Shown: positions 1 through 6,898 of the stretch, piece by piece | Layout of the letters: the number at the start of each line of letters is the position of its first letter | How positions within the stretch are numbered: the first letter of the stretch is position 1 | The notes under the pieces: model-generated | The model's input: the letters and a program-made list of their open reading frames with translations, nothing else | Told to the model about the DNA's origin: nothing | Databases searched by the model: none | Program-made: the position numbers and the translations under genes | Source: Melioribacter sp. | GTDB taxonomy: Bacteria > Bacteroidota > Ignavibacteria > Ignavibacteriales > Melioribacteraceae | Direction: 5' to 3' | DNA length: 7,400 bases | Assembly: GCA_016841125.1 (NCBI GenBank) | Contig: JAENZU010000163.1 | Location: 1 to 7,400 of the forward strand

Positions 1-1202
1 TGCGTTAGTAAAACCAAGTTTGAAATACTTTTTTTAAATTGACTGTAATCAAATTTAAGAGTTTTTAATAAGGGGGCGTCAGCATTACCCGGCTCCATAA
101 TTTCTATTGTATCAAAAAAACTTTGCTTCATTAATGCAATATCCTCTTTCGTTAGGTATTCCGGTTTCACATCATAAAATGCAGTTTCTGAGGGGAGGAT
201 AATATATTCCCTTCCCCGCTCAGTCTGACCCTTAAAAACCCAAGTAGGAATATAATCCAGAGACGAAACGTATACTGATTTTTTTGTAATATTTTTTGTT
301 ATCTCAAAATTTAATATTGGGCCCGTATCAGAATAACGCCACCGCTGATTTGAAATAAAATTACCAAGTGAATAAGCAATAAATCCTTTACCAAGCTTGT
401 TCTTTGATTCAAATAATTCAATTTTTTGAGCAACGTGAGGATGACTTTGAATTACAATATCAGCTCCGTATTCAATTACTTTACTTGTTAGTTCAACTTG
501 TGAACTTGAAGGTTTTCTTTCGTACTCAACACCGTTGTGCAGATAAACGATAATAAAATCCGGATTCAACTTTTTTGCCTTGGCAATATCATTTTTAATT
601 ACCGATGTATCAATTTTACTTATAAGATAACCTCTCGAATCTCCATTAAATGTGTAGGTATAACCAAGAAGTCCGAATTTAATTCCGTTTTTTGAATAGA
701 TACGAATTGAATCCCTGTCCCTTTTCGAAGTATATGTACCGTTTACTTCCATTCCGCAACTATTAACATTTTCCAAAGTATTCAGAACTCCGGTTCGCCC
801 TTTATCAATTGAATGGTTATTTGCTGTAATAAGAATATCGAATCCGGCGAATTTAAGTCCACCCAGAAAATCTTCCGGTGTATTGAAAATTGGGTAACCG
901 GAGTAACCCATTTCTTTTCCGCCAATAACTGTTTCTAGATTTCCTAATGTAAAATCAGCAGTTTCAAGCAAATTTTTAACTTCAGCAAAAACCGGTTTGA
1001 AATCAAAGGTGTCCTTTCCAACTCTGGCATAGTTAAATTGAGTTGAGTGGCACATAAGATCTCCGACAAACGAAAAAGAAATTGTTTGAACTGAATCCTT
1101 ATCGGCTGGAAACGTTTTACTTTGAGGCCCTCGATTCTCAATTTGACTAAATAGAGTTGTGCCGGAAAAAAGGATAATCGATATAATTTTAAAAAATATC
1201 AT
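1..1202 (-). CDS. CapA-family exported protein (poly-gamma-glutamate synthesis CapA-like / metallophosphatase fold), 3' end outside window
   Basis: I read one uninterrupted frame of 400 codons from ATG at 1202 to the left edge without meeting a stop, so the C-terminus is missing. An in-frame TGA lies immediately upstream of the ATG, so no longer start is possible. Residues 1-19 form a signal peptide (FKIISIILFSGTTLFSQ), so the protein is exported. The CapA/calcineurin-like metal-site signatures follow in order: GDLMCH at 47-52, GNLE at 87-90, ANNHSIDKG at 127-135, LHNGVEYE at 221-228, SHPH at 253-256 and SLGNFI at 278-283. The usual HWG-x-EY motif reads HNGVEY here, with Asn for Trp. About 115 residues follow the core. 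The family includes the CapA/PgsA subunit of poly-gamma-glutamate synthesis, but many bacteria carry stand-alone paralogs of unknown substrate. No capB or capC is next to it, so a capsule role is not shown. Family call is firm; function is uncertain. Confidence 0.9.
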   Translation of the reverse strand, partial: MIFFKIISIILFSGTTLFSQIENRGPQSKTFPADKDSVQTISFSFVGDLMCHSTQFNYARVGKDTFDFKPVFAEVKNLLETADFTLGNLETVIGGKEMGYSGYPIFNTPEDFLGGLKFAGFDILITANNHSIDKGRTGVLNTLENVNSCGMEVNGTYTSKRDRDSIRIYSKNGIKFGLLGYTYTFNGDSRGYLISKIDTSVIKNDIAKAKKLNPDFIIVYLHNGVEYERKPSSSQVELTSKVIEYGADIVIQSHPHVAQKIELFESKNKLGKGFIAYSLGNFISNQRWRYSDTGPILNFEITKNITKKSVYVSSLDYIPTWVFKGQTERGREYIILPSETAFYDVKPEYLTKEDIALMKQSFFDTIEIMEPGNADAPLLKTLKFDYSQFKKSISNLVLLT

Positions 1203-1204
1203 TC

Positions 1205-1238
1205 AAAAAAATAGGTTGAATTATCAAATAATCCAACC
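1205..1238 (-). terminator. Intrinsic terminator-like hairpin after the Hc1-like gene
   Basis: Read on the minus strand, an 11-bp stem with one mismatch (arms GGTTGGATTAT and ATAATTCAACC, 1238-1228 and 1224-1214) closes a 3-nt TTG loop and is followed by TATTTTTTT (1213-1205). It begins about 30 bases after the stop of the Hc1-like gene, the expected place for a rho-independent terminator. The stem is AT-rich, so strength is uncertain. The T-run ends only two bases before the CapA-family ATG, so the same element is also the immediate leader of that gene. Confidence 0.65.
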
Positions 1239-1268
1239 CATTTGTTAAAACAATTAAAAAAGATAAAA

Positions 1269-1457
1269 TCAGTTATCTTTTTTGTTAGCCTTTAAATCCT
1301 GAACTTCAACCCGGATTTCTTGAGCCAGGTTCTTCAACTCGCTCATTCCTTTTCTTACGCGAGTTCCTGCTGCTGCTTGACCTTTTTCGTAAAATTTAAC
1401 TACGTCCGGTTCGAGCGATTTCAGGTATTCAATCAGCTTGTAATATTTTTCACTCAT
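1269..1457 (-). CDS. Histone H1-like Hc1-family DNA-binding protein
   Basis: A 62-residue protein that resembles the short Hc1-like "histone H1" proteins common in Bacteroidota and Chlorobi-related bacteria. The recognisable block is AAGTRVRKGMSELKNLAQEI (29-48), the family's conserved G-T-R-x-R-K...EL...L..E.R pattern. It has 10 Lys and 3 Arg against 10 acidic residues, giving a modest positive charge, and lacks the long Lys/Ala-rich tail of chlamydial Hc1. It is expected to be a small helical nucleoid-associated protein in the cytoplasm; DNA binding is inferred from the family. A strong ribosome binding site sits 6 bases before the ATG. It follows the Fe-S oxidoreductase by 32 bases and is followed by a terminator, so it is probably the last gene of that transcript, or has its own weak promoter. 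Confidence 0.8.
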   Translation of the reverse strand: MSEKYYKLIEYLKSLEPDVVKFYEKGQAAAGTRVRKGMSELKNLAQEIRVEVQDLKANKKDN

Positions 1458-1463
1458 ACAGTT

Positions 1464-1471
1464 CCCTCCTT
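1464..1471 (-). promoter_or_regulatory. Strong Shine-Dalgarno site of the Hc1-like gene
   Basis: The minus strand reads AAGGAGGG, a full match to the anti-SD complement, 6 bases before the ATG at 1457. It is the strongest ribosome binding site in the window and contrasts with the weak or absent sites of the CapA-family, hydrolase and Fe-S oxidoreductase genes. This suggests high translation of the small protein. Confidence 0.8.
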
Positions 1472-1489
1472 ATTTGGTTATGAAATGAG

Positions 1490-3490
1490 TTATTTAGAGT
1501 TTTCGAGAATAAGTTCCGCAATATCTTTCACTTCTACATCATCTTGTTTTTCGAAAGATTTAACGCCGTCAGACATCATTGTCATACAAAACGGGCAAGC
1601 AGATGCAATTGTATCGGCACCGGTTTTTAGAGCTTCTTCAGCCCTATTTTCATTTATCCGTGTACCTTCAGTTTCTTCCATAAACATTCTACCGCCGCCG
1701 GCACCGCAGCAAAAACCTCTATCGCGATTTCTATCCATTTCTACAAGTTCTGCACCTTTTATCATTGTAAGCGGATCGCGCGGCTGATCATAAATATTAT
1801 TATACCTTCCTAAATAGCATGAATCATGATAAGTAATTTTATTCTTAATTGCTTCATTTTTTAATTTAATTGAACCATCTTCCAAAAATTTATTTATCAT
1901 TTCAGAATGATGTAAAACTTCGTAATTACCGCCGAATTGAGGGAATTCATTTTTTAGTGAATTATAACAGTGGGGGCAGCCGGTAACAATTTTCTTAACC
2001 CCGTAACCATTGAGTGTTTCTATATTTTCCTGCATAAGCATTTGAGCCAGATACTCATTGCCCAATCTGCGTGCGGTATCACCATTGCATTTTTCTTCAG
2101 TTCCAAGAATTCTAAAATCTACCCCGGCTTTCTGCATAAGTTTTGCAAAAGCCACCGAAACTTTTTGATAGCGAGTATCGAAAGAACCTGCGCATCCAAC
2201 CCAAAAGAGGATATCGCCGCCATTATCTTCAGATAAAGATTTAATATTCAATCCTTCAGCCCAGTTTGCACGGTCTTGCGCATTAAATGCCCAGGGAGTG
2301 AAATTAGTTTCGATATTTTTAAATACGTTGTTTAATTCGGAAGGAAATGCTGATTCCATCAAAACAAGATTTCTTCTCATTTCAATAATTGAGTCGAGAT
2401 GTTCAATTGAAACGGGACATTCATAAACACAAGCATTGCATGAAGTACAAGCCCAAAGTTCTTCCTGAGTTATGTAATCGTTAACCAAAGTTTTATCTAA
2501 AATACCTTCTTTCTCTTCAATTCCTGCAACAACAAGCGGTGCCTTTTCTTCAACCCTGTGCCGGATATCTACAATTATTTTGCGTGGTGAAAGCAATTTG
2601 CCAGTATTAGCCGCGGGACAAGCGGCAGTGCATCTTCCGCATTCCGTGCAGGCGAATCCATCCAGCATTTGTTTCCAGCTCAAATGTTCAATATCTGCAG
2701 CCCCGAACTGTTCGGCATCTTCATCTTCCAAATTGATTGGGGCAAGCGCATATTTCTTATCATCAAACTTTGAAAAGAAAACATTTGGTATTGAAGTTAT
2801 TACATGAAAATGTTTTGAATACGGCAGAAAATTCATGAATCCGAAAATTACCAGAATATGAGCCCACCAGAAAATTTCGTATGCCGCCATTGTTTCTTCA
2901 GTTGGACCTGCAAAAAGTATTTGACTAAGCGGTGCCGAAAATGGTCGTAATTCCCATTTGCTTAATTGAAAATTATTTAATGCTACATGCGCGGAATTCT
3001 GCCCGAACATTGTAATGACAACTAATAAAATAAGAAGTAATACTACCGTTGCATCAAGCTGGCTTGCTTCGCCGGTGGTTAATCTTGGAACCTTAATAAT
3101 GTGCCTTCTATAGAGAGCATAAAGTACGGCGGCAGCAACGAGAATTCCGAATAGATCTTGAGTAATTGTGATGAGGGAATAAACAGGACCTAAAACTTCA
3201 AAGCTTATTTTGGGATAAAACCCTTGAAGAATTGACTCGAGAACAGCAAAAATAAAAAGCATAAATCCCCAAAAAATGAGGAAGTGAACAGTTCCGGCAA
3301 CGGGCTCACGAAGTATTTTAGATTGACCGAATGCAATTTTCAGAACATTTTTAATTCTGCCTGGTATATTTTCAAATCGGTTTTCACTTTTACCGACTCT
3401 CAAATAAGATATAATTCTATTTAAATTATAAATCAGCAGACCCAATGCTGCCAGAAAAACGATTATAAAAATGTAGTTTTTAAGCTCCAT
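1490..3490 (-). CDS. Membrane-bound cytochrome b / HdrD-like Fe-S oxidoreductase (probable ETF:menaquinone oxidoreductase type)
   Basis: A 666-residue fusion. The N-terminal part has about five hydrophobic helices (roughly 6-25, 67-92, 105-127, 146-163, 205-222) and resembles the NarI/HdrE haem-b subunit; His69, His211, His227 and His229 are candidate haem ligands. Next come two [4Fe-4S] motifs, C281-x2-C-x2-C-x3-C291-P and C348-x2-C-x2-C-x3-C358-P. The C-terminus has two CCG (HdrD-type) domains. The first has Cys433, Cys468, Cys505 and Cys508, with KCNGD where a CC pair is canonical. The second is complete: Cys558, CC at 594-595, Cys632 and Cys635. Related proteins pass electrons from electron transfer flavoprotein to (methyl)menaquinone at the inner membrane, or act as HdrDE-like quinone/thiol modules. 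ETF as partner is inference because no etfAB is nearby. ATG at 3490 lies 15 bases after the BioY stop with only a weak SD (AAAGTGAAC). Confidence 0.88.
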   Translation of the reverse strand: MELKNYIFIIVFLAALGLLIYNLNRIISYLRVGKSENRFENIPGRIKNVLKIAFGQSKILREPVAGTVHFLIFWGFMLFIFAVLESILQGFYPKISFEVLGPVYSLITITQDLFGILVAAAVLYALYRRHIIKVPRLTTGEASQLDATVVLLLILLVVITMFGQNSAHVALNNFQLSKWELRPFSAPLSQILFAGPTEETMAAYEIFWWAHILVIFGFMNFLPYSKHFHVITSIPNVFFSKFDDKKYALAPINLEDEDAEQFGAADIEHLSWKQMLDGFACTECGRCTAACPAANTGKLLSPRKIIVDIRHRVEEKAPLVVAGIEEKEGILDKTLVNDYITQEELWACTSCNACVYECPVSIEHLDSIIEMRRNLVLMESAFPSELNNVFKNIETNFTPWAFNAQDRANWAEGLNIKSLSEDNGGDILFWVGCAGSFDTRYQKVSVAFAKLMQKAGVDFRILGTEEKCNGDTARRLGNEYLAQMLMQENIETLNGYGVKKIVTGCPHCYNSLKNEFPQFGGNYEVLHHSEMINKFLEDGSIKLKNEAIKNKITYHDSCYLGRYNNIYDQPRDPLTMIKGAELVEMDRNRDRGFCCGAGGGRMFMEETEGTRINENRAEEALKTGADTIASACPFCMTMMSDGVKSFEKQDDVEVKDIAELILENSK

Positions 3491-3505
3491 TTATGTTCAC
3501 TTTTA

Positions 3506-4084
3506 TTAAGCCGGAAGTTTTGGAAATTTTTTGGAAATAGCATAATAGATACTGACCGCGGCTGAAATTTTAATAACATCCCAAACACCGAAAATTACTG
3601 CGCCGTAGTATAGACTTGTATTTAAATCACCGCTAAAAAACAGTGACAAATAAAGAGCGCCCGAGAGTAGTATTACCAAAGAGCCGGTAATCATTGCAAA
3701 GACGACAGTTAATAAATTTCTTTTTCTTTCAATAATAAAGCCGGTTAAATATGCGGCAAAAGGAAACGCGATTAAATATCCGCCGGTTGGTCCGAATAAA
3801 ACAGCAGGACCCATGCTTAAACCTGCGAAAACCGGAAGTCCGATAAAACCTGCACCGATATACGCTAGCTGACTGTACATTCCATTACGTGAACCGAGAA
3901 AAGCACCTGCAAGAAGAACCGTTAAAGTTTGTAAAGTGAAAGGAACCGGTTGAACCGGAACAATAACCTGGGATGCAAAAACAGTTATTACTGCGAATGA
4001 TATTATCCAAAATAATTGTGTACTTAATGCTTTTGAAATTTTCAATACAGCAGCATTAGATTTTACATTTTCGTACGAAAACAT
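3506..4084 (-). CDS. bioY: BioY-family biotin ECF transporter S component
   Basis: A 192-residue integral membrane protein of normal BioY length with about six hydrophobic segments after a short polar N-terminus. The BioY signatures are clear: PVQPVPFTLQTLTVLLAGAF at 43-62, a Gly-rich YSQLAYIGAGFIGLPVF at 70-86, FGPTGGYLIAFPFAAYLTG at 97-115, and a late WDVIK with Asp169 and Lys172. BioY binds biotin in the cytoplasmic membrane and works with an ECF energising module (BioMN or the shared EcfAA'T) or, in some bacteria, alone. No ATPase or T component is in the window, so the partner must be elsewhere or absent. AGAGGT lies 5 bases before the ATG at 4084. It sits 17 bases after the hydrolase and 15 bases before the Fe-S oxidoreductase, implying co-transcription. 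No BirA-type operator was recognised. Confidence 0.93.
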   Translation of the reverse strand: MFSYENVKSNAAVLKISKALSTQLFWIISFAVITVFASQVIVPVQPVPFTLQTLTVLLAGAFLGSRNGMYSQLAYIGAGFIGLPVFAGLSMGPAVLFGPTGGYLIAFPFAAYLTGFIIERKRNLLTVVFAMITGSLVILLSGALYLSLFFSGDLNTSLYYGAVIFGVWDVIKISAAVSIYYAISKKFPKLPA

Positions 4085-4101
4085 TTTTACCTCTATATAA
4101 A

Positions 4102-4935
4102 TTAATTTAATTGTTTCTGAAAAAAATTATTTGTTGCACTTAGTAATTTATCAAATTTTTCTGAACTTCCTTCGAAAGGATGTTTAATATCGAAAGTATG
4201 TCCGGTGTTATTCAAAATAAATAATTGTGTCATTTCTTTATTCGACCATTCATAAAGCTGATCTGCTTCTTTTTTTGAAACCGCTAAATCTTGATCACCG
4301 TGAGCGATCATCAATGGTTTATTCAAATTTTTTACTGCTCTTTCCAGATTTAATTTTCCGTCTTTGTTTTTTTCGAGATCTTCCAACAAAGAATAATTCA
4401 TCCGCATCATTTTATTTGTGCGGGAATTTAAAGCCTCAAAGAATCCTTTCTTTTTCCACTCCTCTTTTTGACGTTCGGAATAACGATCCAAATTGGAAAC
4501 AGCCGACCAAGTAACTACGGCATCAATTTCTTCTTTTTTTGATGCAGACAAAAGTGAAATTGAACCACCGCGGCTGTGCCCGATCAATCCTATTTTTTCA
4601 GGAATAACTCCATTAAAAAATCCTGATTTAACTGAACCAATCAATTCAGATAATTCATTGACTTCTCTGGAATATGTGTTTTCAGCAAACTTATCAAGCT
4701 CGCTAAATTCAACCGGATCATCGCCAATGCCGTTATGCGAAAAATTAAAAGTTATTACAAAGAACCCTTTATCAGCAAAGTAATTGGCAAGGTAAGGACC
4801 GAATCCCCAATCTTTGAAACCTTTGAATCCATGAACAAAGATCAAATATTTTTTTGAAGCAAGATTATTTTCACCGAATGCGGATATGTGAAGTTTTTCA
4901 CGGTCAGAAGTTTCGAAAATTAAATCTTTGCTCAT
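4102..4935 (-). CDS. Alpha/beta-hydrolase family protein (serine hydrolase, no signal peptide)
   Basis: A 277-residue protein when started at ATG 4935. The alpha/beta-hydrolase elements are ordered as expected: oxyanion-region HGFKGFKDWG at 35-44, nucleophile elbow GHSRGG with Ser121, acid Asp216 in HGDQDLAV, and His246 in NTGHTF. Between the elbow and the acid is a charged cap region (about 150-205) rich in Lys and Glu. There is no signal peptide, so it is probably a cytoplasmic esterase or acyl-peptidase-like hydrolase; the substrate cannot be read from sequence. A longer frame begins at TTG 4962 (286 residues), but it has no ribosome binding site and the nine extra codons overlap a candidate promoter, so I prefer the ATG. 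It appears to be the first gene of the run with bioY and the Fe-S oxidoreductase, stopping 17 bases before bioY. Confidence 0.88.
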   Translation of the reverse strand: MSKDLIFETSDREKLHISAFGENNLASKKYLIFVHGFKGFKDWGFGPYLANYFADKGFFVITFNFSHNGIGDDPVEFSELDKFAENTYSREVNELSELIGSVKSGFFNGVIPEKIGLIGHSRGGSISLLSASKKEEIDAVVTWSAVSNLDRYSERQKEEWKKKGFFEALNSRTNKMMRMNYSLLEDLEKNKDGKLNLERAVKNLNKPLMIAHGDQDLAVSKKEADQLYEWSNKEMTQLFILNNTGHTFDIKHPFEGSSEKFDKLLSATNNFFQKQLN

Positions 4936-4940
4936 GTCCA

Positions 4941-4969
4941 AATATGCCGATAAGACGCTCAAAAGTCAA
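4941..4969 (-). promoter_or_regulatory. Candidate promoter for the hydrolase-bioY-oxidoreductase run
   Basis: The minus strand reads TTGACT (4969-4964), a 17-base spacer, then CATATT (4946-4941), 5/6 and 4/6 matches to sigma70 boxes. It also fits the Bacteroidota-type pattern as CTTG, 20 bases, CATATTTG, with one mismatch in each of TTTG and TAnnTTTG. Predicted transcription would begin at or within a base or two of the ATG at 4935, implying a leaderless or near-leaderless message. Based on pattern only. Confidence 0.45.
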
Positions 4970-5065
4970 GATTTTGGGCGGAATTTTAAGAGTTCAGAAA
5001 TTGAGCCAATTACCCAGGATTTCACCTTAATATTTCGGTAATTACAAATTTAAGATCGCGCAATT

Positions 5066-5107
5066 CCTAATCAGAAAGTCTGATATATTTTCAATATTCG
5101 AATTAGG
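5066..5107. repeat. Nested inverted repeat between the metallopeptidase and hydrolase genes
   Basis: An outer pair CCTAAT (5066-5071) and ATTAGG (5102-5107) overlaps an inner hairpin ATCAGA-AAG-TCTGAT (5070-5084). It starts right after the metallopeptidase stop codon (5110-5108). Neither orientation gives a clean T-run in the minus direction, so it is not a convincing intrinsic terminator for that gene; on the plus strand ATATATTTT follows the inner stem. It could protect an mRNA 3' end or be chance in AT-rich DNA. Confidence 0.35.
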
Positions 5108-6358
5108 TTATCCGCCAATAATATCCGGCACAAATGCCTGCTGTAAAGAAGCAGCTAAACTTTGCGCAATTTCTTTTTTACTTAGTCCCAAATAATCGGT
5201 ACCGATAGAATTAATTAATTCAATTTCTTCATCTCTTATGTGCTGATCACTAATCACAACTGAGATAAGATATTCCAGCATTGAATATCTATCGGCAGGA
5301 TTTATCGATAATATTCCTTCAACAGATTTTTGGAAAAGCTCGGTAATCTTTTCTATCCCGCCTTCCATCAAGTTATCAATTAATTGTCTCGGAAACATAT
5401 TAGTGCCTCCAAGCATGAAAAGAATTTTTTCCATTTCATCACGTGAAAGTTCTTCATCCGACATGGCAACAAGTAAACCGCCGCTAGCAATAAAATACAT
5501 CCTATAATAATCTAAGTCGGAATCTGCTAAAACTGTTAAGAGTCCGGCTAATGAATTTGTATTTTCTACAAGATCAGAATCTTCTGAAATTTCGGTTTTG
5601 TTAGAAATTTGATCGTAAAGATTAGACTCGCTAAAATACTGGAGTGCTTTCAGTCTTATTGGATTTATTGGATGAGATACGCCCAAATAAGTTGGTTCCG
5701 CTTTTAATTTTTCAACCAGTTCGTCAGTTTGCGCAAGGTAGACATCAGAATTAAATGATATTTTTTCGGTATCTAAACCAGAGGTTAATTTGAAAAACCC
5801 GGAAATTACTTTATTCAATTTTGGCGAGGCAATGAATCCGTATCTATCCGCGGTCAGTTCTGAAAGCTGCTGCCAAAAACGGATTTTATTCTCAATCACA
5901 AAAGGCATTCCGCCATTCGGATATAGAAAATTAACTACACGGTTTATTCTCGAATAACCGCTTATCAAATGCCCGATTTCATGACCAATTACAAACTTCA
6001 ACTCATCTTCATCAAATTTATCAACTAAACCGGAAGTTATGATTATTATATTTTCATCCCTATCCCCCAATTTCGGGACTGCAAATGCATTAAGATCTGC
6101 TGAACTGCTGATAAAAACTTCGATCTCCTCTTCAAACTGTAAAGCATTTTTTACTTCAATAAAAATATCATAAAGCTTGGGAGAAAGGTCTTTGTTTAAC
6201 TTAAAACTATAACCTTCGTGGAGCTGTTTAATTCTGTTTGTAGGATCTTCAATTTTTGCTTCCTCTAAAATTTTCTCAATCTTATCAAATATCAAAAGAT
6301 CCATAATTCTTTGTTTCATATCCTGCTCAGCTTTAACGCTGATAAGTTCATAATTCAT
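5108..6358 (-). CDS. Soluble M48-family zinc metallopeptidase with C-terminal TerB-like region
   Basis: A 416-residue protein with the gluzincin motif HEIGH at 126-130 (His126, Glu127, His130), the third zinc ligand Glu167 in SELTADRYGF, and a downstream SHPINPIRLKAL at 228-239, which matches the conserved H-P-x4-R of M48 peptidases. The region before the motif, NAFAVP (90-95) and IIITSGLV (105-112), is also M48-like. Unlike HtpX or Ste24, it has no membrane helix or signal peptide, so it should be cytoplasmic. Residues about 283-400 look like a helical TerB-type domain, with acidic repeats such as SDEELSRDEMEKIL and SDQHIRDEEIELI, but this assignment is by eye. The ATG at 6358 is supported by GGAGG 5 bases upstream. 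It stands alone, 172 bases from the next start. The substrate is unknown; a quality-control role is a family-level guess. Confidence 0.85.
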   Translation of the reverse strand: MNYELISVKAEQDMKQRIMDLLIFDKIEKILEEAKIEDPTNRIKQLHEGYSFKLNKDLSPKLYDIFIEVKNALQFEEEIEVFISSSADLNAFAVPKLGDRDENIIIITSGLVDKFDEDELKFVIGHEIGHLISGYSRINRVVNFLYPNGGMPFVIENKIRFWQQLSELTADRYGFIASPKLNKVISGFFKLTSGLDTEKISFNSDVYLAQTDELVEKLKAEPTYLGVSHPINPIRLKALQYFSESNLYDQISNKTEISEDSDLVENTNSLAGLLTVLADSDLDYYRMYFIASGGLLVAMSDEELSRDEMEKILFMLGGTNMFPRQLIDNLMEGGIEKITELFQKSVEGILSINPADRYSMLEYLISVVISDQHIRDEEIELINSIGTDYLGLSKKEIAQSLAASLQQAFVPDIIGG

Positions 6359-6393
6359 AAAGCCTCCAAATTTCTAAACATTAGTAATAGGAA

Positions 6394-6424
6394 AGTATAT
6401 TAGATTTATTGTAAAAATTCTCAA
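6394..6424 (-). promoter_or_regulatory. Candidate promoter of the metallopeptidase gene
   Basis: The minus strand has TTGAGA (6424-6419), 5/6 to the -35 consensus. Two overlapping -10 options follow: TAATAT (6402-6397) at 16 bases or TATACT (6399-6394) at 19 bases. This would leave a leader of about 30 bases containing the GGAGG site. The surrounding DNA is very AT-rich, so chance matches are likely. Confidence 0.4.
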
Positions 6425-6885
6425 AGGAAATATTCTAATTTTTTAAAATGAATTGCACACATCTAAACACTGTTTGAGTTTACTACAAAAGTTTTATACA
6501 GTATTAAAATTAATAAATAAAATATAAAAATACACAAAAATCCTTATTTAATGATACTTAAACGAGGCTATTAGATTTTGTAATAATTCAACTCGTAGTA
6601 TTAAGAAAATTACTAACATTCCCCTATTTTCATTATGAATTACTTTGATATTTAGGTTTTGTATTTAATTGGGAAAAAAACTACTCTGACTATTGCATTT
6701 TATTCACCAACAATTTATTTTAAGATAGTTGATCCGATGTTCAAACATTTAACTATTCTATTCTAATACTATCCTCCTCACCTTTGAACAATACTCTCTT
6801 CATAATTCCGATTTTTATGACTGACATTGTTATTTATTTCTGCCGAATTATTCGTTCTGTGAAAATATCTAATTAACTATTCATT
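6425..6885. other. AT-rich divergent intergenic region, no gene recognised
   Basis: This core of the 540-base spacer between the two divergent genes is very AT-rich (15 G+C of 60 in 6421-6480). I found no convincing coding sequence: the longest plausible ATG frame near the right gene is 19 codons (from 6818) with no ribosome binding site. It contains a nested inverted repeat, ATAGTT/AACTAT (6725-6730, 6751-6756) around ATGTT/AACAT (6737-6741, 6744-6748), and GTTCAAA (6739-6745) with its complement TTTGAAC (6783-6789). No tRNA, insertion sequence or clear terminator was seen. The promoter of the right-hand gene must lie here, but I could not single out good boxes. Confidence 0.6.
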
Positions 6886-6892
6886 AGAGGAG
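6886..6892 (+). promoter_or_regulatory. Shine-Dalgarno site fixing the start of the lipoprotein peptidase
   Basis: AGAGGAG lies 6 bases before the ATG at 6899. With the lipoprotein signal peptide that follows directly, it fixes this start for a gene that is cut by the window edge. Confidence 0.8.
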
Positions 6893-6898
6893 AATACT

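Noticed and set aside
944..1141. Minus-strand 65-codon frame inside the CapA-family gene
   Set aside because: It is an out-of-frame overlap on the same strand as the continuous CapA-family frame, which carries all the motifs.
1320..1787. Plus-strand 155-codon open frame across the Hc1-like gene and the 3' end of the oxidoreductase
   Set aside because: It is antisense to two genes with clear family motifs, has no recognisable domain, and its Ser/Phe-rich composition is typical of a shadow frame.
4936..4962. TTG-initiated nine-residue extension of the hydrolase
   Set aside because: The TTG has no Shine-Dalgarno site, overlaps a promoter-like element, and the hydrolase fold begins after the ATG at 4935.
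6818..6877. 19-codon plus-strand frame upstream of the peptidase as a leader peptide
   Set aside because: There is no ribosome binding site, no run of regulatory codons and no attenuator hairpin after it.
6425..6885. CRISPR array, tRNA or small insertion sequence in the large spacer
   Set aside because: No regularly spaced direct repeats, no cloverleaf pattern and no terminal inverted repeats with target duplication were visible.
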